Shown here: piece after piece, positions 1 to 5,440 of the stretch
Numbering within the stretch: the stretch's first letter is position 1
How the letters are laid out: every line of letters starts with the position of its first letter
Source of the DNA: JAKBCQ01 sp021807585
Lineage (GTDB): Bacteria > Planctomycetota > Planctomycetia > Isosphaerales > Isosphaeraceae
Direction of reading: 5' to 3'
Length of the DNA stretch: 7,178 nt
Assembly: GCA_027325115.1 (NCBI GenBank)
Contig: DAHWFG010000172.1
Span: 1-7,178 of the forward strand
Program-made: the position numbers and the translations under genes
Notes under the pieces: model-generated
What the model saw: only the letters and a program-made list of their open reading frames with translations
What the model was told of the DNA's origin: nothing
The model's database searches: none

Positions 1-434
1 TCATCATGACCGACGCCGACAGCGACGGTCATCACATCGCCACACTTTTGCTCACGTTCTTTTATCGACATTTACCGGGCTTACTCGGCGACGGCCGAGT
101 TTTTTTGGCGTGTCCTCCTTTATATAAGGTCTCACACGGACAGGAAACGCATTGGGCGCTCGACGACGCTTCGCGCGATAAAATCCTGGCCAAGCTCCCC
201 AAAAACGCCAAGCCCCAGATCACGCGTTTTAAAGGCCTGGGAGAGATGCCCCCCAAACTCCTCTTCGAGACGACGCTCGACCCGCTTCGCCGCAGACTGT
301 TGCGAGTCGTCGTTCCCGACGACGACCGTCCTTATACCGAGAAGACCGTATGCGACCTGATGGGCAAAGAACCCGAGGCGCGGTTCAAATTCATCATGGA
401 TGAGGCGTATACGGCCAAGGATATCGATATCTAA
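1..434 (+). CDS. parE: DNA topoisomerase IV (type IIA topoisomerase) subunit B, C-terminal part
   Basis: This is the 3' end of a type IIA topoisomerase B subunit; the 5' part lies outside the window and the first whole codon starts at base 3. The B subunit hydrolyses ATP and, with the A subunit, passes one DNA duplex through another to decatenate or relax the chromosome. The visible part opens inside the TOPRIM domain with the metal-binding motif TDADSDGHHIATLLL. It continues through PPLYKV and the family signature RFKGLGEMPPKLLFETTLDP, and ends with LMGKEPEARFKFIMDEA. The DADSDG form (rather than DADVDG) and HIATLL favour ParE over GyrB, but I cannot exclude a GyrB-like paralogue from the C-terminus alone. 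The frame is open to the TAA at 432-434. The next gene starts 14 to 26 bases downstream on the same strand, so the two may share a transcript. Confidence 0.93.
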   Translation, partial: IMTDADSDGHHIATLLLTFFYRHLPGLLGDGRVFLACPPLYKVSHGQETHWALDDASRDKILAKLPKNAKPQITRFKGLGEMPPKLLFETTLDPLRRRLLRVVVPDDDRPYTEKTVCDLMGKEPEARFKFIMDEAYTAKDIDI

Positions 435-460
435 GAGAAAAATGCTTCATGAAGGCGATG

Positions 461-925
461 ATGTCAAAGGTTATAAAGCCTCCTTTTGATCGCGAGTCGG
501 CGGTTTTGAAGGTTCGAATCGCCGAGGACGCCTGGAATTCGCGCGATCCCGAGCGGGTTGCTACGGGTTATTCGGTCGATTGCGTTTGGCGCAATCGCGT
601 CGAGTTCATTCACGGCCGCGATGAGATCGTCGCGTTCCTGACGCGAAAATGGCGTCGCGAGTTGGATTATCGTTTGATCAAAGAGTTGTGGGCTTATGAA
701 GGTTCGCGGATCGCGGTCCGGTTCGCGTATGAATGGCGCGACGATTCGGGCTTTTGGTTCCGCTCGTACGGAAATGAAAACTGGGAGTTTCGTGAAGACG
801 GCCTGATGAGTTATCGTCACGCGAGCATCAACGATCTGCCGATATCGGAATCGGACCGCGCGTTTCGTTGGCCGCTCGGCCGCCGTCCCGACGAACATCC
901 CGGATTGACGGATCTGGGGCTTTGA
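461..925 (+). CDS. DUF1348 family protein (NTF2-like fold)
   Basis: The product is a 154-aa protein of the DUF1348 family (COG3558), a small cytoplasmic alpha+beta barrel of the SnoaL/NTF2-like type with no established reaction. Family hallmarks are visible in order: AEDAWNSRDPERV near residue 21, VWRNRVEFIHGRDEI near 42, FLTRKWRRELDYRLIKELWA near 59, VRFAYEWRDDSGFWFRSYGNENWEF near 86, the ASINDLPI stretch near 120, and the ending WPLGRRPDEHPGLTDLGL. The length is normal for the family and the gene looks intact. Three in-frame ATGs compete at 449, 458 and 461. I chose 461 because GAAGG at 451-455 sits 5 bases upstream, and because family members usually have only a few residues before the PPF segment. 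A start at 449 would add four residues. The stop lies 16 bases before the repeat array. Confidence 0.93.
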   Translation: MSKVIKPPFDRESAVLKVRIAEDAWNSRDPERVATGYSVDCVWRNRVEFIHGRDEIVAFLTRKWRRELDYRLIKELWAYEGSRIAVRFAYEWRDDSGFWFRSYGNENWEFREDGLMSYRHASINDLPISESDRAFRWPLGRRPDEHPGLTDLGL

Positions 926-941
926 GACGAGTGCGGATCGC

Positions 942-1729
942 GGAACGGCGAGTCGCCTCGCGAGCCTGCTTTTGTAAAAATGAATTCGTTGAAAACGGCT
1001 CACACGGCGGTTCGCCCTCCCATAAGATCACCGGCGCCGAAATCTCGATCCCGAGCGGGCGATGCGCCGACCGAGCAGGCATTTGTCAAAATCAAGAAGA
1101 ACAAGACGGCTCACACGGCGGTTCGCCCTCCCAGAAGATCACCGGCGCCGAAATCTCGATCCCGAGCGGGCGATGCGCCGACCGAGCCTGCCTACGTATT
1201 AAAAACATAATAGATAGAAAGGGCTCACACGGCGGTTCGCCCTCCCTTCAGATCACCGGCGCCGAAATGTTGATTCCGGGAGGGCGAGGCGCCGATCAAG
1301 CCGGCGTTTGTATTCCGGGAGGGCGAGGCGCCGACCGAGCCGGCATTTGTCAAAATGAATCCGTTGAAAAGGGCTCACACGGCGGTTCGCCCTCCCGCCA
1401 GATCACCGGCGCCGAAATGACGATTCCGGGAAGGCGAGGCGCCGCCCGAGCCGGCGTTTGTGAAAATGAATCCGTTGAAAAGGGCTCACACGGCGGTTCG
1501 CCCTCCCGCCAGATCACCGACGTCGAAATGACGATTCCGGGACGGCGAGGCTCCGATCGAGCCGGCATTTGTGAAAATGAATTCATTGAAAAGGGCTCAC
1601 AGGGAGGTTCGCCCTCCCGTAAGATCACCGGCCACGGAATACGCTTGCCGGGAAGGCGAGGCGCCGCCCGAGCCGGCGTTTGTCAAAATGAATCTGTTGA
1701 AAAGGGCCCACACGGAGGTTCGCCCTCCC
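942..1729. repeat. Array of alternating inverted 25-bp elements, 111-bp period
   Basis: A tandem array made of one 25-bp element in two orientations. Plus-oriented copies (consensus starts GGGAGGGCGAGGCGCC and ends GAGCC) begin at 942, 1053, 1164, 1278, 1317, 1428, 1539 and 1650. Minus-oriented copies (on the plus strand start GGCTCACACGGCGG and end CGCCCTCCC) begin at 997, 1108, 1222, 1372, 1483, 1594 and 1705. The reverse complement of the minus form matches the plus form at 20 of 25 positions, so neighbours can pair as hairpins. Two spacers alternate: a 31-bp one containing GATCACCGGCGCCGAAAT, and a more AT-rich one of usually 30 bp containing TTTGT-AAAATGAAT. Period steps are 111, 111, 114, 150, 111, 111 and 111. 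The first two units are almost identical (one mismatch over 81 bases from 996), suggesting recent duplication; the last unit is the most diverged. A fragment TTCGCCCTC recurs at 1736-1744. No transposase lies nearby. It resembles REP/REPIN-type arrays in form, but no family is identified. Confidence 0.9.
1273..1350 (+). repeat. 39-bp direct duplication inside the array
   Basis: Bases 1273-1311 and 1312-1350 are adjacent copies of one 39-bp segment with three mismatches. Each contains one plus-oriented 25-bp element plus flanking ATTCC and GGCRTTTGT. This places two plus elements side by side without a minus element between them. It is the only break in the strict alternation and accounts for the 150-bp step (111 + 39). 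Confidence 0.88.
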
Positions 1730-1864
1730 TAAATAATTCGCCCTCTTGGAAAAAGTCGACTTCTGGAATGCATTCCGCGTCAAAACGGGCTTCGCGGATT
1801 CCAAAACCGCCGCCGTTACTCGCATCAATAACGAATCGTCGTCGCCTCGAAGGAAATACCCGCG

Positions 1865-1910
1865 GAGAAATCTTCGAGCGAAGGCTCGCTTCGGCTACGC
1901 TCGACTTCTC
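1865..1910. other. Nested imperfect hairpin
   Basis: GAGAA (1865-1869) can pair with TTCTC (1906-1910), and TCGAGCG (1874-1880) with CGCTCGA (1898-1904), leaving a 4/1-base internal loop and a 17-base apical loop. An alternative inner stem, CGAAG/CTTCG (1879-1883 with 1889-1893), competes for part of it. There is no poly-T tail, so a termination role is not supported. Confidence 0.45.
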
Positions 1911-2027
1911 GATGATTCCATGCCAATGACGTTCTCTTGACGCGAAATCGTCGCCGACAAGGCGCCGAGCCCGGGCGACCGTGAGATCGGGCCGGGATGA
2001 TCTTTGACAATTCGCATGTATGATCAA

Positions 2028-2095
2028 GAGAGCCGGGACGTCGTCGCGATGTTCGAGATTGGAAAACCTCGAACTTCAAAACGCGTCCCGCTCTC
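2028..2095. other. Long interrupted hairpin
   Basis: The outer stem pairs GAGAG (2028-2032) with CTCTC (2091-2095) and CGGGACG (2034-2040) with CGTCCCG (2084-2090); C2033 is bulged, giving 12 base pairs. After an internal loop of 10 and 9 bases, an inner perfect stem pairs GTTCGAG (2051-2057) with CTCGAAC (2068-2074) around a 10-base loop. The 19 pairs over 68 bases make this the strongest single fold I see outside the array. It is not followed by a T-run in either direction. It may be a structured RNA element or a binding site. Confidence 0.5.
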
Positions 2096-2116
2096 AAGGA
2101 GTTTCGTCGTCCGCGA

Positions 2117-2148
2117 AGCGATTCGTTCGATCACTCGATCAAATCGCT
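2117..2148. other. Small nested hairpin
   Basis: AGCGATT (2117-2123) pairs with AATCGCT (2142-2148). Inside it GATC pairs with GATC around ACTC. It is the third such symmetry within about 300 bases, and taken alone it could be chance. Confidence 0.35.
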
Positions 2149-2264
2149 CGTTACAACGACGTATCGCATCGAGCACTTCCGGGGATTCATTTTTACAGAT
2201 CAAAGGATATGATTGTACGTATACCAATGCGTATCGTAAAGAGCGACTGAATCACCAAGGGTAT

Positions 2265-3044
2265 TTAGATCGGTGTTGAACTTTGCAACCTTCGGCGCCA
2301 AAGCAGCCGAGCCGGGTACGATAAACCGATCGTCAACAGGACGATCGAAGAGGGTTCGGGAACCGGCAGGTTCTGGGGCGACGGAGGGCCGAGCGGCGGG
2401 CTTTTGGGCGATCCGCCGGGATCGTGCGGCGTTCCGTCGTTCGCGATCGGCGGAGGCGAGGGAAAGCCCGCGAGCGTTTGCGCCTCGGGAGGTGGACAGT
2501 ACGGCATTTGCGCGCGGATCGCGGCGTCTTTGGCCAAGAGCGGTCCGACATTGGGATGATAATGATCGAACCGTTTGGGATCAAGCGATCGACGCCATCT
2601 TAAGTAATTATAATACGAATTGAGCGGTAAGATACCGTTGACGGGGCCGCACGAACCCGCGGTCGTCATGGCCTGCGACCTGGCATGGGCGAGCGCGGGA
2701 CCGACGATCGGGTGCCAGTGATCGAAGCGAGGGGGATCGATGCCGCGGCGCCATTCGAGGTAGCTTAAAAACGGTGAGGGTTTGGTGAAACCCGCGGCGA
2801 ATTCCATCCGATCGAAGTTGTGGAGGAACGCGTTCGAGGGAAGATGGAAATCGCGATAACCGGGATGTCCCGCGAAGACGCTTTGCTTCCAGGAGTGATG
2901 ATCCCACGATCCCGCGGGCGTTTTCGTCCAATGATCGGCTCGCGTCGTGTAGGATCGCGACCGCTCGCGTCTTTCGGCCGCATCAAGCGATCCCAAGGGG
3001 ATCAACACGAGACTCAGAACCATCATCCCCAGCCGGCCAAACAT
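2265..3044 (-). CDS. Secreted PEP-CTERM protein with duplicated WRR-DP-RFDH-HP motif
   Basis: A 259-aa protein predicted to be exported and processed at its C-terminus. Residues 1-23 look like a signal peptide: MFGRLG, a hydrophobic core MMVLSLVLIPLG, then SLDAA before the charged ERRERSR. The tail has the PEP-CTERM layout: VPEPSS at 228-233, a hydrophobic stretch IVLLTIGLSYPARLLW, then a basic RRR cluster. In known systems such tails are recognised by exosortase. Residues about 184-227 are a proline-rich linker. The mature part carries two related segments about 52 residues apart: YLEWRRGIDPPRFDHWHP (95-112) and YLRWRRSLDPKRFDHYHP (147-164), both continuing as xVGPxLA. I do not recognise this motif. 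The start at 3044 is chosen because GGAG lies 8 bases upstream and the signal peptide begins there; the frame stays open much further upstream but that part looks non-coding. Function is unknown; an envelope or extracellular role is inferred. Confidence 0.85.
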   Translation of the reverse strand: MFGRLGMMVLSLVLIPLGSLDAAERRERSRSYTTRADHWTKTPAGSWDHHSWKQSVFAGHPGYRDFHLPSNAFLHNFDRMEFAAGFTKPSPFLSYLEWRRGIDPPRFDHWHPIVGPALAHARSQAMTTAGSCGPVNGILPLNSYYNYLRWRRSLDPKRFDHYHPNVGPLLAKDAAIRAQMPYCPPPEAQTLAGFPSPPPIANDGTPHDPGGSPKSPPLGPPSPQNLPVPEPSSIVLLTIGLSYPARLLWRRRLQSSTPI

Positions 3045-3357
3045 GACCCGATCTCCAGGCAAATTCCGCACGCGATGAAGAATCGCTGATTGCTTGGATG
3101 AATTACGTTCTTGTTTCCCCGGTGTGACCCGAGAAATCGCGAGCCGTAATGAACAAGCGGATCGACGCGAGCTATCTTGCGGCGACTTGTCGCTTGGGTG
3201 AGTGGTTGGTTTCTCGATCTCCGACGAGGTTGAATCGACTTCCTTTTTGGCGATCGCGTTGGTTATGATTAAAGTCTGCTCGAAGAGGGGAATCGTCTTG
3301 CAAAACATGATTACGTAACGGCTGTATTTTGTTATGTATAGACGCCGTCGGCGGGAG
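3045..3357. other. Divergent intergenic region
   Basis: This separates the minus-strand PEP-CTERM gene from the plus-strand small gene, so promoters in both directions are expected here. I see a ribosome-binding GGAG for the minus gene at about 3053-3056, and a short dyad GCGAT/ATCGC around 3072-3086 that would lie in its leader. On the plus side an AT-rich stretch at 3296-3342 holds TTGCAA (3298-3303) and TATTTT/TATGTATA (3325-3340) with non-ideal spacing. No promoter can be assigned with confidence. Confidence 0.4.
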
Positions 3358-3705
3358 ATGGATCCGCGGCGCGGGTTTGAACTTGAGAACTTCGATGGAA
3401 AGGCGAGACGGGTGGCGAAATCGAAAGAGAAGGATACGGGAAACGGAGGCGCCGGGCATGGCGAGGTGACGATCCAGGTGATCGATCGCCCTGAACTCGG
3501 ATGGGCGACGATTCTTCCCCAACTTTCGGAGTTTCGCAAGCAGGTCGAGCTCGAACGGCTGCCCGAGCTTCTGGATAAAACCTTGGAACATTGGATGAAG
3601 GGCATGCCCGGAGTCCGCGTGAAGACGACGCTGGGAGTCGTCGAAAACGGTTATACCGTCAAAATTCATTTGTGGTACGAAGTTGTTCCGCAATCTTATC
3701 AGTAA
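3358..3705 (+). CDS. Small unrecognised protein
   Basis: A protein of about 115 aa that I do not recognise. The N-terminal 30 residues are basic and low in complexity (MDPRRGF...KARRVAKSKEKDTGNGG). From there on the chain looks folded: a likely beta segment GEVTIQVIDRPELGW, an amphipathic helix ILPQLSEFRKQVELERLPELLDKTLEHWMKG, then beta segments VRVKTTLGVVENG and YTVKIHLWYEVV at the end. No signal peptide or membrane segment is present, so it is probably cytoplasmic. The start is uncertain. ATG 3334 lies within a promoter-like AT-rich stretch; ATG 3358 directly abuts GGGAG; GTG 3412 has GGAAAGG 8 bases upstream and would give 97 aa covering the whole folded part. I list 3358 as a compromise. 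Regular codon use and a clean TAA support a real gene. It is divergent from the PEP-CTERM gene and has no close downstream partner. Confidence 0.68.
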   Translation: MDPRRGFELENFDGKARRVAKSKEKDTGNGGAGHGEVTIQVIDRPELGWATILPQLSEFRKQVELERLPELLDKTLEHWMKGMPGVRVKTTLGVVENGYTVKIHLWYEVVPQSYQ

Positions 3706-3923
3706 ATAATCAAGTAAGTAAAACTAAAGATTTGTGGGGTACGAAATACGAGAGGGGATCTTTGTCGGGATCGACTTGCGAACCGATCGATCGCGCACCT
3801 TCACCGCGCGAGGTTTGATCGCTTTCGAGGGAGCGGAATCATTCACGGATATAAATATACGATTTGATAATTATGTTATTGATTGTTAGGCGCTCGCGAT
3901 TTCGAGAAAAATGGGGATCCGAA

Positions 3924-3952
3924 CTTTCCTCGCGAGTCAATCGAACTATAAT
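3924..3952 (+). promoter_or_regulatory. Probable sigma70-type promoter of the M50 protease unit
   Basis: A perfect -10 box TATAAT lies at 3947-3952. The -35 position holds only a weak match (CTTTCC/TTTCCT at 3924-3930), suggesting that an activator or an extended upstream contact helps. The predicted transcript would start near 3959, about 36 bases before ATG 3996. CTCGCGA (3893-3899) and TCGCGAG (3930-3936) form an inverted repeat across the -35 area, a possible operator. Further upstream, 3848-3888 is strikingly AT-rich in an otherwise GC-rich window. The rest of the 290-bp gap 3706-3995 shows no gene. Confidence 0.55.
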
Positions 3953-3995
3953 AAGAGGATTCATCGTTTCGAGGTCGATAAGGACGAGCTTAAGC

Positions 3996-4814
3996 ATGCG
4001 CGTATCGTGGAAGTTGGGCCGATTCGCTGGAATCGATTTGTATCTGCATCCGACTTTTCTTCTCGCATTGGCGTATTTCGGCGGGATCACGCACGGCAGT
4101 ATGGCGATGATCCTTTTTATTTTGCTGGTGTTCGCGTGTGTGGTGTTGCATGAATTCGGACACGCGCTCACGGCTCGTCGATTTGGAATCGAGACCGTGG
4201 ACATCACGATTTATCCGATCGGCGGGGTGGCTCGGCTGACGCGTCTTCCCCGCGCCGCGGGCGCCGAGTTGTTGATCGCGCTCGCGGGTCCCGCGGTGAA
4301 CGGAGTAATCGCTCTCGCGCTTTGGGGGGGTGTGGCGCTTTTGCTCGACGGTGGGATGAGTTCGAACGACGGCGTGATCGAATTTTGTAAGATCCTCTTG
4401 AGCGCGAACGTCTTGCTGGGGTTGTTTAACATGATCCCGGCGTTTCCGATGGACGGCGGCCGTGTGTTGCGCGCCCTCTTGAGCCGACGTTTGGGACGGC
4501 TCCGCGCCACCGAGATCGCAGTCGTTCTGGGCCGCATGATCGTGATCGCTTTTGCGATCTCGTTGCCGTTCTGGACCGACGATCTGGGGACGTTGTTCAT
4601 CCGATTGGCGCTCGCCGCCTTTATTTACAAGGCCGCGGGGATGGAGTTGCGAAACGTCAGGCTGCAAGAAGCCGTCCGTTCGCCGAACGAGCAAGCCGTT
4701 CAACCCCCTCCCGGCTACGTTTGGGTGCTGCAAGGCGACGGCGTTTGGCGGCTCGCCCCCGCGGCGTTCTCGGCGACCGTCGGGATGAACCGCGGCGGAC
4801 CCGGTTGGGGTTGA
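3996..4814 (+). CDS. Site-2 protease family membrane metalloprotease (peptidase M50)
   Basis: A 272-aa zinc metalloprotease that cuts substrates within the membrane. The zinc motif HEFGHA is at residues 52-57, inside a hydrophobic helix (FILLVFACVVLHEFGHAL). The second family motif NMIPAFPMDGGR at 145-156 supplies the third, aspartate, ligand. About six membrane segments are visible, near 17-30, 36-57, 92-116, 134-150, 174-192 and 198-215. The N-terminus WKLGRFAGIDLYLHPTFLL is typical of the SpoIVFB-like branch. No CBS or PDZ domain is present; the last 50 residues are a soluble tail with PPPGYVWVLQGDGVWRL. The frame is open back to 3864, but I chose ATG 3996 because it starts exactly at the conserved N-terminus, has AAGGA 11 bases upstream, and lies downstream of a consensus -10 box. 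The substrate is unknown; members of this family often release membrane-held regulators. The 78-aa gene follows after 4 bases. Confidence 0.92.
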   Translation: MRVSWKLGRFAGIDLYLHPTFLLALAYFGGITHGSMAMILFILLVFACVVLHEFGHALTARRFGIETVDITIYPIGGVARLTRLPRAAGAELLIALAGPAVNGVIALALWGGVALLLDGGMSSNDGVIEFCKILLSANVLLGLFNMIPAFPMDGGRVLRALLSRRLGRLRATEIAVVLGRMIVIAFAISLPFWTDDLGTLFIRLALAAFIYKAAGMELRNVRLQEAVRSPNEQAVQPPPGYVWVLQGDGVWRLAPAAFSATVGMNRGGPGWG

Positions 4815-4818
4815 AAAT

Positions 4819-5055
4819 ATGCCGTTACGACCGATCGTCGAACTCGGAGTCGACGAGGCTTATCGGATCCTCGACGCACGCGGCGAAGCCTCTCGCGAGC
4901 TTCCTCCCCTCGCGGCGATCGAAAACGAAGACTGGGGACGCGACCTCTTACTGTCAAAATTATGGGATTGGACCGACGCCGAACTCGCCGCGGCGGGATT
5001 GACTCGATCCGATCGCCAAGTCGATCAATCGGTCGATTCATGGAATCTCATGTAA
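4819..5055 (+). CDS. Small unrecognised protein coupled to the M50 protease
   Basis: A 78-aa acidic protein that I do not recognise. It starts 4 bases after the stop of the protease gene, so the two are almost certainly cotranscribed and probably translationally coupled; no separate strong ribosome binding site is visible. Codon choice is strongly biased to C/G in third position like its neighbours, which supports real coding. The sequence reads as two helical parts: VDEAYRILDARGEASRELPP at residues 10-29 and a tryptophan-bearing segment ENEDWGRDLLLSKLWDWTDAELAAAGL at 35-61. It has no membrane segment, signal peptide or cysteine. The tight pairing suggests a partner, substrate or regulator of the protease, which is inference from position only. 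The gene ends 44 bases before the 3' end of a convergent gene, with no hairpin terminator between. Confidence 0.8.
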   Translation: MPLRPIVELGVDEAYRILDARGEASRELPPLAAIENEDWGRDLLLSKLWDWTDAELAAAGLTRSDRQVDQSVDSWNLM

Positions 5056-5099
5056 ATTACATTTCGTAGCATATCGAATCAAAGCTGATAATTATTAGA

Positions 5100-5420
5100 T
5101 TATCCGTCCCAGGGACGAACCACTCCGGTGGCTGAAAGCGATTCGTCGTCGTCGGCGACGATCTGGAAGCGGAGACCTGGTTCGACGGGAATCGGCAAGG
5201 CGAGACGGAGTCGAACGCATGAGCAAACGCGTTCGTCGAACGTTCCCAGCGGCCCTCTCGAAACGACCCCGGCGCTGATTCGAGCCGTCCGGATCTGCGC
5301 CGTCCAGTTTGTCCCCGGGACGCACCGCGCCAGGAATTCATCGGCGCGCGACGAATCGTCGACCGTCATCAAACCGTCGACGCGATCGACCTCGCGCGCG
5401 TCGGGACAAGAACGAGACAT
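5100..5420 (-). CDS. Small protein with an EF-Tu domain 3-like C-terminus
   Basis: A 106-aa predicted cytoplasmic protein. Its last third, LALPIPVEPGLRFQIV (73-88) followed by a charged turn and ATGVVRPW (97-104), follows the order seen at the end of EF-Tu domain 3 (hydrophobic strand, PI, GLRFAI, turn, GAGVV). The middle, FLARCVPGTNWTAQIRTARISAGVV, could be preceding barrel strands. There is no GTPase part and room for only one small barrel. The similarity is my reading of a short pattern and could be convergent. ATG 5420 is chosen because GGAG lies 10 bases upstream (about 5431-5434); the frame is open further but the extension looks non-coding. It lies on the same strand as the 430-aa gene, 174 bases downstream of it, and its leader holds competing hairpins. 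It converges with the small gene downstream of the protease. Confidence 0.72.
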   Translation of the reverse strand: MSRSCPDAREVDRVDGLMTVDDSSRADEFLARCVPGTNWTAQIRTARISAGVVSRGPLGTFDERVCSCVRLRLALPIPVEPGLRFQIVADDDESLSATGVVRPWDG

Positions 5421-5440
5421 ATCAAACAAACTCCATCTAG

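Larger units (their letters stand above)
1730..2264. other. Gene-poor, palindrome-rich region
   Basis: I see no convincing gene here. The short open frames lack recognisable motifs, overlap each other, and have no ribosome binding site ahead of a start; AAGGAG at 2096-2101 has no start codon after it. The stretch instead holds dyad symmetries: a perfect 12-bp palindrome GGAATGCATTCC at 1765-1776, TCCGCG/CGCGGA at 1774-1779 and 1793-1798, and three larger nested hairpins listed separately. None is followed by a T-run, so none is a classical intrinsic terminator. The region lies between the repeat array and the 3' end of a convergent minus-strand gene. It could hold structured RNA, decayed repeat material or protein-binding sites. 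Confidence 0.6.

Noticed and set aside
942..1729. CRISPR array
   Set aside because: The repeats alternate in orientation, the spacers are themselves repeated rather than unique, and no cas gene is nearby.
868..1929. 353-codon open frame on the plus strand through the whole repeat array
   Set aside because: It starts at a TTG inside the DUF1348 gene, owes its length to a repeat unit divisible by three, and has no ribosome binding site or non-repeat domain. I treat it as a by-product of the array, but record the frame preservation as a finding.
2004..2024. TTGACA followed by TATGAT as a promoter
   Set aside because: The two boxes are only 9 bases apart instead of about 17, and no gene follows.
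2020..2279. Small plus-strand open frames reading toward the PEP-CTERM gene
   Set aside because: The products are Arg/Ser-rich with no motif, overlap each other, lack a ribosome binding site and run into the 3' end of the minus-strand gene.
3045..3605. Long N-terminal extension of the PEP-CTERM protein on the minus strand
   Set aside because: The added residues are Ser/Arg-rich and without structure, they overlap the divergent gene, and they would bury the signal peptide.
3172..3693. 173-codon minus-strand frame opposite the small gene at 3358
   Set aside because: The plus-strand frame has better codon use and a more protein-like C-terminus; the minus frame shows no motif.
3864..3995. 44-residue N-terminal extension of the M50 protease
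   Set aside because: It would place coding sequence across a consensus TATAAT box, and the conserved family N-terminus begins at ATG 3996.
3990..4733. 247-codon minus-strand frame opposite the M50 gene
   Set aside because: It is antisense to a clearly recognised gene and is rich in Gln, Arg and His with no domain, as expected of a shadow frame.
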